Shown piece after piece: positions 1 to 6,751 of a stretch of DNA of 11,962 nt (position 1 is the first letter of the stretch; every line of letters begins with the position of its first letter). Source of the DNA: Euzebyaceae bacterium (GTDB lineage Bacteria > Actinomycetota > Nitriliruptoria > Euzebyales > Egibacteraceae); contig JACCVM010000219.1 in NCBI GenBank assembly GCA_013698135.1, positions 1 through 11,962 of the forward strand, read 5' to 3'. The notes beneath the pieces were generated by a model. It saw nothing but the letters and a program-made list of their open reading frames with translations, had not been told where the DNA came from and made no database searches. A program made the translations under genes and the position numbers.

Positions 1-258
1 TGCGTGGCCGCCTGCCCCAACGGGGCGGCCAACCTGTTCACGGGGGCCAAGATCGGCCACCTCAACCTGCTGCCGCAGGGCCAGCCCGAGCGCTACCAGC
101 GCGCGCAGAACATGGTCGACGTAATGGAGGAGTACTTCGGTTCCTGCAGCAACCACGCGGAGTGCGAGATCGCCTGCCCCAAGAACATCTCCATCGACTT
201 CATCGCCCGCATGAACCGCGACTACCTCAAGTCGAAGTTCCGCAACCGCAAGGAATAG
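1..258 (+). CDS. sdhB: Succinate dehydrogenase/fumarate reductase iron-sulfur subunit, C-terminal part (cut by window edge)
   Basis: This is the last 85 codons of the iron-sulfur subunit of succinate dehydrogenase, which passes electrons from the flavoprotein SdhA to the membrane quinone in the TCA cycle and respiratory chain. The frame is open from base 1 and ends with TAG at 256-258. The visible start, CVAACPNGAANLF, carries cysteine ligands of the second ferredoxin-like cluster. A second cysteine group, CSNHAECEIACPKNI, about 50 residues later supplies the remaining ligands, and the protein ends in a basic tail, KSKFRNRKE. The ACPNGAA form and the spacing resemble the actinobacterial/Bacteroides-type SdhB rather than the E. 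coli type, as far as I can judge by eye. The start and the N-terminal 2Fe-2S domain lie left of the window. SdhA and the membrane anchor are expected upstream but cannot be seen. Confidence 0.93.
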   Translation, partial: CVAACPNGAANLFTGAKIGHLNLLPQGQPERYQRAQNMVDVMEEYFGSCSNHAECEIACPKNISIDFIARMNRDYLKSKFRNRKE

Positions 259-328
259 GCCCCCGCTCGGCTTGCGGCGCCGCGCCACGGGGAAGGTGTC
301 GGTCAGCCTTCTAGGAGGGGATGAGCCG

Positions 329-1576
329 ATGACCGAGCTGCGCGACGACATGACCCCGTTCGAGGCGGTGACCTGGTACTTCCACCAGGTCGCCGACCGC
401 ATCGGCCTGGATGACCAGACCCGGGCCGTGCTGGCAAGCACCTACCGCGAGATCCGCGTGCAGATTCCCCTGCGCCGCGACAACGGTACGGTCGAGACGC
501 TGTTCGGTTACCGGGTGCAGCACAATGGCGCCCGTGGACCGTACAAGGGCGGGGTGCGCTACCACCCACACGCCGACCTGGACGAGGTCCGCGCCCTGGC
601 CGCGCTGATGACCTGGAAGACCGCGCTGGTCGAGGTGCCCTTCGGCGGGGCGAAGGGCGGCATCACGGTCGACCCTTCCCACCTAAGCGCCGCCGAGCTG
701 GAGCGCATGACGCGGCGTTTCATGGCTCAGGTCTCCTACATCGTCGGGGTCAACCGCGACATCATGGCCCCCGACATGAACACCAACGCCCAAACGATGG
801 CGTGGATGATGGACGCCTACGGGCAGCGTTCCGGGCACTCACCGGGGATCGTCACCGGCAAGCCGGTCGCGCTCGGCGGGTCGCTCGGTCGCGAGGCGGC
901 CACCGGGCGTGGCGTGGTCATGGTGCTCGACGAGGCGGTCCGAGACGCCGGCAAGCGGCCAGAGGACCTGACCATGGCCATCCAGGGCTTTGGCAACGTC
1001 GGGTCGTGGACCGCGCGGCTGGCCGCCGAGCAGGGGTACAAGATCGTCGCCGTCTCCGATGTCGAAGGCGGCGTGCACAACGGCGGCGGCTTCGACATCG
1101 AGAAGCTGCTTGCCCACCAGCGCGACACCGGCTCAGTGGTGGGGACCGGCGAGGCACTCGGCAACGACGAGCTGCTGGAGTCCGACGTCGACATCCTGGT
1201 CCCCGCGGCGTTGGGCGGCGTCATCCGCGAGGCCAACGCCGACCGGATCAAGGCCAGGATGATCGTCGAGGCCGCCAACCACCCCGTCACCCCGCTGGCC
1301 GACCAGATCCTGGCCGAAAAGGGCGTCACGATCCTGCCCGACATCCTGGCCAACGCCGGCGGCGTGACGGTCTCCTACTTCGAGTGGACGCAGAACATCC
1401 AGCAGTTCCAATGGGAGGAGCGGCGGGTTAACGACGAGCTCGGCAAGCACATGCGCAGCGCCTACGGGCAGGTACGCAACTACGCCCAGGCCAATGAGAC
1501 CGACCTCCGACAGGCGGCTTTCTCCATCGCCGTGGACCGGGTAGCCGAGGCCGCGCACCTGCGCGGCTACGTCTGA
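329..1576 (+). CDS. gdhA: Glu/Leu/Phe/Val dehydrogenase, probably NAD-dependent glutamate dehydrogenase
   Basis: This cytoplasmic enzyme of 415 residues reversibly deaminates an amino acid, most likely glutamate, to the 2-oxo acid and ammonia. The ATG at 329 is chosen because AGGAGG lies at 313-318; an in-frame extension to 272 has no such site. The substrate domain shows GPYKGGVRYHP (about 70-80) with a substrate-binding lysine at 73. TWKTALVEVPFGGAKGGI follows (95-112) with Lys97 and catalytic Lys109, and Asp149 lies in MAPDMNTN. The Rossmann domain has the glycine motif QGFGNVGS (219-226). An acidic Asp244 at the end of the second strand favours NAD over NADP. DILANAGGVTVSYFEW (338-353) is the usual C-terminal signature. 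The segment EAANHPVTP (314-322) departs from the EGANGPTTP I expect in glutamate dehydrogenases, so substrate choice is not certain. The gene begins 70 nt after sdhB and is followed after 7 nt by the transporter gene. Confidence 0.92.
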   Translation: MTELRDDMTPFEAVTWYFHQVADRIGLDDQTRAVLASTYREIRVQIPLRRDNGTVETLFGYRVQHNGARGPYKGGVRYHPHADLDEVRALAALMTWKTALVEVPFGGAKGGITVDPSHLSAAELERMTRRFMAQVSYIVGVNRDIMAPDMNTNAQTMAWMMDAYGQRSGHSPGIVTGKPVALGGSLGREAATGRGVVMVLDEAVRDAGKRPEDLTMAIQGFGNVGSWTARLAAEQGYKIVAVSDVEGGVHNGGGFDIEKLLAHQRDTGSVVGTGEALGNDELLESDVDILVPAALGGVIREANADRIKARMIVEAANHPVTPLADQILAEKGVTILPDILANAGGVTVSYFEWTQNIQQFQWEERRVNDELGKHMRSAYGQVRNYAQANETDLRQAAFSIAVDRVAEAAHLRGYV

Positions 1577-1583
1577 TCCGCCT

Positions 1584-3026
1584 ATGACGACCCAGCCCAG
1601 GGGCATCCGCTACGGCACCGCGGAGGCCCGCTGGGTCATCTTGGCCACCGCCCTGGGCTCGGGCATGGCCTTTCTGGACTCCACCGTCGTCAACGTCGCC
1701 CTGCCCGCGATCGACCGTGAGCTGAACGCCGGCTTCTCCGGGTTGCAGTGGACGCTGGACGGCTACCTGCTGACCCTGTCGTCGCTGCTGCTGCTGGGAG
1801 GGTCGCTGGGCGATCTGTACGGGCGCCGGCGTATTTTCGTGCTGGGGCTGGCGGGCTTCACGCTGGCCTCGCTGGCCTGTGGGCTGGCGCCGACCACCGG
1901 TGCGCTCATCGTCGCCCGGGCGCTGCAGGGCACGGGCGCCGCGCTGATGGTGCCGGGGAGCCTGGCGATCATCTCGGCGAGCTTTCATCCCGACGACCGT
2001 GCCAAGGCGATCGGCGCCTGGTCCGGGCTGTCGGGGGTGTCCACGGCCGTGGGACCCTTTCTCGGCGGCTACCTGGTTGACGCGGTGTCCTGGCGGTGGG
2101 TGTTCCTGCTGAACCTGCCGCTGGCTGTGGTCGTGGCCTACGCCTCGTTGCGGCACATGCCCGAGTCGCGGGGTGCCGAGCAGCAGGTCCGCAGGCCGGA
2201 CATCGCGGGGGCGGCGACCGCGGCCCTGGGCCTTGGCGGGGTGGTGTTCGCCTTGATCGAAGGACCGGTGCGCGGCTACACCGACGGGCTGGTCGTCGCG
2301 GCCGGCGCGGCGGGGGCGCTCTGCCTGGCAGTTTTCGCCGTGCTCGAGGTGCGCAGCCGCGAGCCGATGTTGCCGCTGGACATCTTCAAGTCCCGGGAGT
2401 TCTCCGCCTCCAACGGGGTCACGCTCGCGCTGTACGGGGCGCTGTCGGGCGCGCTGTTCCTGGCGGTACTCCAGTTGCAGCAGCAGTTGGGCTACTCGGC
2501 GCTGGCGGCCGGAGCCGCCTTCCTGCCCGTGACGGTCCTGCTGGTGACGCTGTCGCCCGCCGCCGGCGAGCTCAGCCGGCGGCTGGGCCCGCGGGTGCCG
2601 ATGACGATTGGGCCGTTCGTCGCGGGCTGCGGACTGGCGCTGCTGTCGCGCCTCGCCGAGGGCAGCTCCTACCTGACGACCGTCGCCCCCGGTGTCGTCG
2701 TCTTTGGGCTGGGCATGGCCATCACGGTCGCGCCGTTGACGACCACGGCCATCACGTCGGTGGCGACGCGCCACGCGGGCATCGCCTCGGGGGTCAACAA
2801 CGTCTTTGCCCGGCTCGCGGGGCTGCTGGCCGTGGCGCTGCTGCCGTTGGCGGCTGGCATCAGCGGTGGGCAGGTGACGACCCCAACCTTTCGCCGGGCG
2901 ATGCTGCTGGCGGCGGGGTTGTGTTACGTGTCGGCGGTCACCGCCTTTCTGACAGTGCGCGGGCGTAAGGGTCGGCCTGCCGCCGTCGCCTCAGCGGTCG
3001 ACCAGCCCGGCGAGGCGCCCGCCTGA
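1584..3026 (+). CDS. MFS transporter, DHA2 (EmrB/QacA-type) drug efflux family
   Basis: This is an integral membrane protein of 480 residues, probably a proton-driven exporter with 14 transmembrane helices, which is the usual number for this family and length. The early segment LDSTVVNVALP (31-41) is the DHA2 family motif in helix 1. GGSLGDLYGRRR (72-83) is the MFS motif A between helices 2 and 3. Hydrophobic stretches alternate with short charged loops to about residue 460, followed by a short basic and Ala-rich cytoplasmic tail. The ATG lies 7 nt after the dehydrogenase stop and has no strong ribosome site, so translation is probably coupled. Family members export drugs, dyes, antibiotics or metabolites. 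The substrate cannot be read from the sequence. The adjacent methyltransferase and amidohydrolase genes hint at a modified small molecule, which is inference only. Confidence 0.92.
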   Translation: MTTQPRGIRYGTAEARWVILATALGSGMAFLDSTVVNVALPAIDRELNAGFSGLQWTLDGYLLTLSSLLLLGGSLGDLYGRRRIFVLGLAGFTLASLACGLAPTTGALIVARALQGTGAALMVPGSLAIISASFHPDDRAKAIGAWSGLSGVSTAVGPFLGGYLVDAVSWRWVFLLNLPLAVVVAYASLRHMPESRGAEQQVRRPDIAGAATAALGLGGVVFALIEGPVRGYTDGLVVAAGAAGALCLAVFAVLEVRSREPMLPLDIFKSREFSASNGVTLALYGALSGALFLAVLQLQQQLGYSALAAGAAFLPVTVLLVTLSPAAGELSRRLGPRVPMTIGPFVAGCGLALLSRLAEGSSYLTTVAPGVVVFGLGMAITVAPLTTTAITSVATRHAGIASGVNNVFARLAGLLAVALLPLAAGISGGQVTTPTFRRAMLLAAGLCYVSAVTAFLTVRGRKGRPAAVASAVDQPGEAPA

Positions 3027-3062
3027 GCACGTGACGCACTCATTGATGCAGAGGAGCTGCTG

Positions 3063-3809
3063 GTGGACCAGACCCCGCCGTTCGACTTCGACGAGTTGTT
3101 CGACAGCGACTACCTGTACTTCTACGAGCCGATGCTTAATGACGAGCGCAGCGACGCCACGGTCGATCTGCTGTGGGAGCTCCTGGAGCTGCGACCCGGC
3201 ATGGCCGTGCTGGACCTGGCCTGCGGGCACGGACGGATCGCCAACCGCCTGGCGGCTCGCGGTTGCCAGGTGACAGGGCTCGACGCGTCCACGGTGTTCC
3301 TGGAGCGGGCCAGCGCCGACGCCGAGGCAGCCGGCGTGACGGTGGACTACCGGCACGGCGACATGCGCGACCTGCCGTTCGCCGACGCCAGCTTGGACCG
3401 GATCGTCTGCGTCTTCACCGCCTTCGGGTACTTCGACGACGACGGCAACCGCACGGTCCTGCTCGAGGCGGCTCGTGTGCTGCGCCCCGGTGGCAGGTTC
3501 TACGCCGACCAGCACCACCTGTTGTCGATGGTGCGCAACTGGCAGGAGGAGTTCTCCCTGCGCCGCGACGGCGACTGGATGATCGACGAGCACGACTACG
3601 ATGCCGCCACCGGCCGGACCATCAACGAGCGTACGATCCTGCGCGACGGACGGTCGCGGACCCTGCACTACTTCGTGCGCACCTTGACGGGCCCGGAATG
3701 GCGTGACTGGCTGCACCAGGCGGGTTTTTCCTCAGCAGCCCTCTACGGCGAAGGTGGATCGGAGCTGACGATGGACAGCCGGCGCCTGATCGTCGTGGGA
3801 GCCCGCTGA
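3063..3809 (+). CDS. Class I SAM-dependent methyltransferase
   Basis: This is a soluble protein of 248 residues with the fold that transfers a methyl group from S-adenosylmethionine. The GTG start is chosen because GAGGAG lies at 3051-3056, 6 nt upstream. Motif I is VLDLACGHGRIA (49-60), followed by TGLDAS with the acidic residue that binds the SAM ribose. GDMRDLPFADASLDRIVCVF (99-118) matches motif II and the post-II region, and LRPGGRFYADQ (about 130-140) matches motif III. This pattern is the Methyltransf_11/25 type, common in small-molecule methylation. The C-terminal half (about 150-245) has many charged and aromatic residues and may form the acceptor site; I do not recognise its specificity. 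The gene follows the MFS gene by 36 nt and its stop lies 2 nt before the amidohydrolase start, so it is almost certainly cotranscribed with that gene. Confidence 0.9.
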   Translation: MDQTPPFDFDELFDSDYLYFYEPMLNDERSDATVDLLWELLELRPGMAVLDLACGHGRIANRLAARGCQVTGLDASTVFLERASADAEAAGVTVDYRHGDMRDLPFADASLDRIVCVFTAFGYFDDDGNRTVLLEAARVLRPGGRFYADQHHLLSMVRNWQEEFSLRRDGDWMIDEHDYDAATGRTINERTILRDGRSRTLHYFVRTLTGPEWRDWLHQAGFSSAALYGEGGSELTMDSRRLIVVGAR

Positions 3810-3811
3810 CC

Positions 3812-5068
3812 ATGCCGGACACCATCACCGTCTTCACCAACGCCACGCTGGTCGACGGCACCGGCGCCCAGCCCCGCGAGCACGCCACCGTCGTCGTCCA
3901 GGGCGACCGCATCGCCGAGGTCACGTCCGGAGATCAGCCCTACCGGGGGCAGGCGGCCGACAGCGTCGATTGCACCGGGCGCACGCTGGTTCCCGGGCTG
4001 ATCGACGCCCACGTCCACGCCGCGGCCATCGACGTCAACATCCTCGAACAGCACCGCGTCTACCCGCCGTCGCTGGCCGCGCTGCACACCGCGCGACTGC
4101 TAAGCCAGACGCTGGCGCAAGGCTTCACGACGGTTCGTGATGCCGGTGGAGCCGACCGCGGTTTCGCCGACGCCGTCGAGGAAGGGCTGGTGCACGGACC
4201 GCGCCTTCTGGTCAGCGGGGCACCGGTCTCGCAGACCGGTGGGCACGGCGACCCCCGCCGTCGCACCGAGCACGCCGCCCCGTCGGTGTACTGCCCGGCA
4301 GTCGGCATGCGTTCCGTGGTGGCCGACGGCGTGGACGAGGTGCGCAAGGCGGTTCGCGAACAGCTGCGCACGGGCGCTCACCAGATCAAGGTCATGGCCA
4401 GCGGCGGCGCGATGTCGCCCACCGACGAGCTGGACACGACGCAGTACTCGGTCGACGAGCTGCGCGCGGCCGTCGACGAGGCGACCGCCGCCGGCACGTA
4501 TGTCCTGGCGCACGCCTACTCCTCGGCGGCGGTGCGCAACTGCATCGCCGCCGGCGTCCGCTCGGTCGAGCACGGCAACCTCATCGACGCGGAGACGGCT
4601 CGTGCGCTGGCGGAGGCCGGGACGTTCCTGGTTCCGACCCTGGTGACCTACGACGCCTTGGCGCGCGAGGGTGCCGACTACGGCGTGCCGGCTGCCAACA
4701 TCGCCAAGATCAACGAGGCACGGGAACAGGGACTGGCTGGCTTGCGCCACGCCGCGGAGGCTGGGGTCCGCATCGGCTCGGGATCCGATCTGCTGGGGCC
4801 GCTGCAGGTCCACAAGGCCCGCGAGCTGATCCTCAAAGCCCAGGTGCTGGGCCCGCTCGGTGCGCTCGTCGCCGCCACGCGAACCAACGCCGAGCTACTT
4901 GGCCTCGCCGACGAGCTCGGCACCATCGAAGCGGGCAAGGCCGCCGATCTGCTGGTGGTCGACGGCGACCTGTTCGGTGACCTTGGCCTGCTGACCGACC
5001 CCGCCAAGCTCGAGGTCTTCAAGAGTGGTCGGCGGCCACCGTCACCGCGACCCGTTGGACGGCGTTGA
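3812..5068 (+). CDS. Amidohydrolase family protein (imidazolonepropionase/Xaa-Pro dipeptidase-like)
   Basis: This is a metal-dependent hydrolase of 418 residues in the amidohydrolase superfamily, probably cytoplasmic since no signal peptide is seen. The N-terminal beta-sandwich strand VDGTG and the LVPGLIDAHVHA segment are typical. Predicted metal ligands are His67 and His69 (HxH), Lys193 in QIKVMASGG as the probable carboxylated bridging lysine, His234 (LAHAYSS), His254 (VEHGN) and Asp326 (GSDLLG). This is a complete two-metal site. The set resembles imidazolonepropionase-related amidohydrolases and prolidase-like enzymes that cleave N-acyl or dipeptide bonds; the substrate is unknown. GTIEAGKAADLLVVDGD near the C terminus completes the sandwich. 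The ATG lies 2 nt after the methyltransferase stop, so translation is likely coupled. The last 15 or so residues (GRRPPSPRPVGRR) look non-family and are encoded over the end of the opposing sulfite-oxidase gene. Confidence 0.91.
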   Translation: MPDTITVFTNATLVDGTGAQPREHATVVVQGDRIAEVTSGDQPYRGQAADSVDCTGRTLVPGLIDAHVHAAAIDVNILEQHRVYPPSLAALHTARLLSQTLAQGFTTVRDAGGADRGFADAVEEGLVHGPRLLVSGAPVSQTGGHGDPRRRTEHAAPSVYCPAVGMRSVVADGVDEVRKAVREQLRTGAHQIKVMASGGAMSPTDELDTTQYSVDELRAAVDEATAAGTYVLAHAYSSAAVRNCIAAGVRSVEHGNLIDAETARALAEAGTFLVPTLVTYDALAREGADYGVPAANIAKINEAREQGLAGLRHAAEAGVRIGSGSDLLGPLQVHKARELILKAQVLGPLGALVAATRTNAELLGLADELGTIEAGKAADLLVVDGDLFGDLGLLTDPAKLEVFKSGRRPPSPRPVGRR

Positions 5069-6101
5069 CGGCGTAGCCGCCGACGTTCCAGTCCGGCGCG
5101 TCGGGCTGAACGTTGCCGGCCGCGTCGCGGGCGCGGCAGCACACCTCGTAGTCGCCGGGCTCGACGCTCGACCAGGAGTAGGTCCACGGACGCCAGGCTG
5201 CGGGCCCAACGGCCTGATCCAGGTCAGCCGCCTGCCAGTTGCGTCCACCGTCGACACTGACCTCGACGCGTTCGATCGGCGCCCAGCCCGACCACGCCTT
5301 GCCAACGATGGTGCACGGGCCGACGTTCAGATGCCGGCGGCGTGACAGAAAGTCGGGGATGCCCGGCGGTGCCATCAACGCCCGGCAAGCCATCCGGGTG
5401 ACCGGCGTTCCCTCGTCATCATCGGGAGTCCGCCGGTAACGATATGCCTTGACGTTCTGGTAGCCGGTGAACGGTTCGTCGAGCACGGTGATCCGCCGCA
5501 GCCACTTGACCTGGGCCATGCCGTACCAGCCGGGCAGGAGCAGGCGCAGCGGGTAGCCGTGCTGGGGCGGCAGCGGCTGGCCGTTGAGCGCGTAGGCCAG
5601 CAGCACGTCGGGCCGTCGCGCCTCGTCGACAGCCAGGCCGCGGACATAGTCCTGCTCGACGCCCCCTTCCACCCCGCGGTCCAGGCCGGTGAAGGCCACG
5701 TCGATGGCGTCACCGCCGACCCCGGCCTCCTCCAGCAGCGGTGCCAGCGGGGTGCCGGTCCATTGCCCGGTGCCGACCGCCTCCAGCAGCCACGGCTGGC
5801 TGATCGGGCGGGGCGACAGTCGCGCCCGGCCGTTGCCGGCGCACTCCATGGTCACCGGCTGCGTGACGGCGGGGCGGGCCATCAACTCGTCCAGCGACAG
5901 CAACAGCGGCCGCTCCACGCTGCCGTCGAGCTCCAGACGCCAGGCCGCCGAGTCCACTACAGGGATGTCGTAGTGGATCAGCAGGTAGTGCAGACCGGTC
6001 GGGGTGATGTCGTAGCGCAGCGCCTCCAAGGGCATCCCGTGGTTGCGGGCCGCCAGCGCCAGCTCTTCGCGGCTGATGGACTGCTCGTCGGAAAAAGCCA
6101 T
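5019..6101 (-). CDS. Sulfite oxidase-like molybdopterin-dependent oxidoreductase
   Basis: This 360-residue enzyme belongs to the sulfite oxidase family, which binds molybdenum-molybdopterin and commonly oxidises sulfite to sulfate. The ATG at 6101 is chosen because the family's N-terminal region begins shortly after it; upstream sequence in frame is the shadow of orn. A GGGG-containing stretch is the only ribosome site. VTMECAGNGR (83-92) holds Cys87, the expected molybdenum ligand, and HGYPLRLLLPGWYGMAQVKW (181-200) matches the cofactor-binding core. Residues 255-358, with VEVSVDGGRNW and WTYSWSSVEPGDYEVCCRA, form the dimerisation domain. No Tat signal, haem domain or membrane segment is visible, so it is probably cytoplasmic with an external electron acceptor. 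The natural substrate could differ from sulfite. The gene starts 16 nt after orn and ends inside the convergent amidohydrolase gene. Confidence 0.9.
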   Translation of the reverse strand: MAFSDEQSISREELALAARNHGMPLEALRYDITPTGLHYLLIHYDIPVVDSAAWRLELDGSVERPLLLSLDELMARPAVTQPVTMECAGNGRARLSPRPISQPWLLEAVGTGQWTGTPLAPLLEEAGVGGDAIDVAFTGLDRGVEGGVEQDYVRGLAVDEARRPDVLLAYALNGQPLPPQHGYPLRLLLPGWYGMAQVKWLRRITVLDEPFTGYQNVKAYRYRRTPDDDEGTPVTRMACRALMAPPGIPDFLSRRRHLNVGPCTIVGKAWSGWAPIERVEVSVDGGRNWQAADLDQAVGPAAWRPWTYSWSSVEPGDYEVCCRARDAAGNVQPDAPDWNVGGYAVNAVQRVAVTVAADHS

Positions 6102-6117
6102 GCGCGGCCCCTGCAAA

Positions 6118-6657
6118 TCAGCGGAACACCGAGCGGCGGTAGTAGCGCAGCTCCTGGATGGACGCCCGGATGTCGGCAAGCGCCCGGTGGCCGTCATCCT
6201 TGGCGGGCGCGTCCTCGAAGGCCTCGGGATACCACCGCCGCGCGAGCTCCTTGATCGTCGACACGTCGACGTTGCGGTAGTGCACATAGGCCTCGAGCTC
6301 GGGCATGTGGCGGCGCAGGAACGCGCGGTCGGCGTGGACGCTGTTGCCGGCCAACGGCGCCGAGCGCGAGTCGGGTACGTGCTCGGTGAGAAAGCGAAGG
6401 ACCTGCGACTCGGCCTGTCCGACGGTGAGCGTGGCTGCCCGGATTTCACCGATCAGCCCCGACGCCTCGTGCATGCGGACCACCACCGGATCCATCGCCT
6501 CCAGCGCGCCCGCGGGCGCGGTCACCACCAGATCGGGCCCCTCCTGCTCCCGCTCCAGTGCACCGTCGGTGACGATGACGGCGATCTCGACGATGTGGTG
6601 CCGTTCGGGGTCCAACCCGGTCATCTCCAGGTCCACCCAGACCAGCGGTTGCTGCAT
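6118..6657 (-). CDS. orn: Oligoribonuclease (DEDDh 3'-5' exoribonuclease)
   Basis: This 179-residue exonuclease degrades the 2-5 nt RNA fragments left by other RNases, including pGpG from cyclic di-GMP turnover, and is usually a cytoplasmic dimer. The start at 6657 is chosen because GGAGG lies 8 nt upstream (6666-6670) and MQQPLVWVDLEMTGLD is the expected N terminus; an in-frame extension to 6732 lacks both features. The DEDDh catalytic set is complete: Asp9 and Glu11 (WVDLEMTGLD), Asp110 in GNSVHADRAFL, His157 and Asp162 in HRALADI. Length is close to E. coli Orn (181). It lies 94 nt downstream of the ABC-F gene and 16 nt upstream of the sulfite-oxidase gene, so it may be cotranscribed with either. 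The functional link to either neighbour is not obvious. Confidence 0.96.
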   Translation of the reverse strand: MQQPLVWVDLEMTGLDPERHHIVEIAVIVTDGALEREQEGPDLVVTAPAGALEAMDPVVVRMHEASGLIGEIRAATLTVGQAESQVLRFLTEHVPDSRSAPLAGNSVHADRAFLRRHMPELEAYVHYRNVDVSTIKELARRWYPEAFEDAPAKDDGHRALADIRASIQELRYYRRSVFR

Positions 6658-6751
6658 CAGCGCGACCTCCGACGCGTAACTTTCCAGGAACGGGTGCCTC
6701 GCCTGGCACGATAGCCGCCTGTTCAAGCTCATCGCTTCCCGATCGCCTGCG

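Noticed and set aside
274..283. GCGGCGCCGC palindrome between sdhB and the dehydrogenase gene
   Set aside because: Short all-GC palindromes are common at this base composition, and neither a U-tract nor a longer stem is present.
1428..2774. Long minus-strand open frame of 448 codons opposite the MFS gene
   Set aside because: It is Arg/Gln/Gly-rich low-complexity sequence created by high-GC codon bias, and it lies antisense to a clear transporter whose motifs and hydrophobic pattern are intact.
6694..6709. Small hairpin GTGCC-loop-GGCAC between the ABC-F gene and orn
   Set aside because: A 5-bp stem without a U-tract is expected by chance in such GC-rich DNA and is too weak to call a terminator.
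6658..6732. N-terminal extension of oligoribonuclease by 25 residues
   Set aside because: The extension has no ribosome site and does not resemble the family, while GGAGG sits 8 nt before the internal ATG at 6657.
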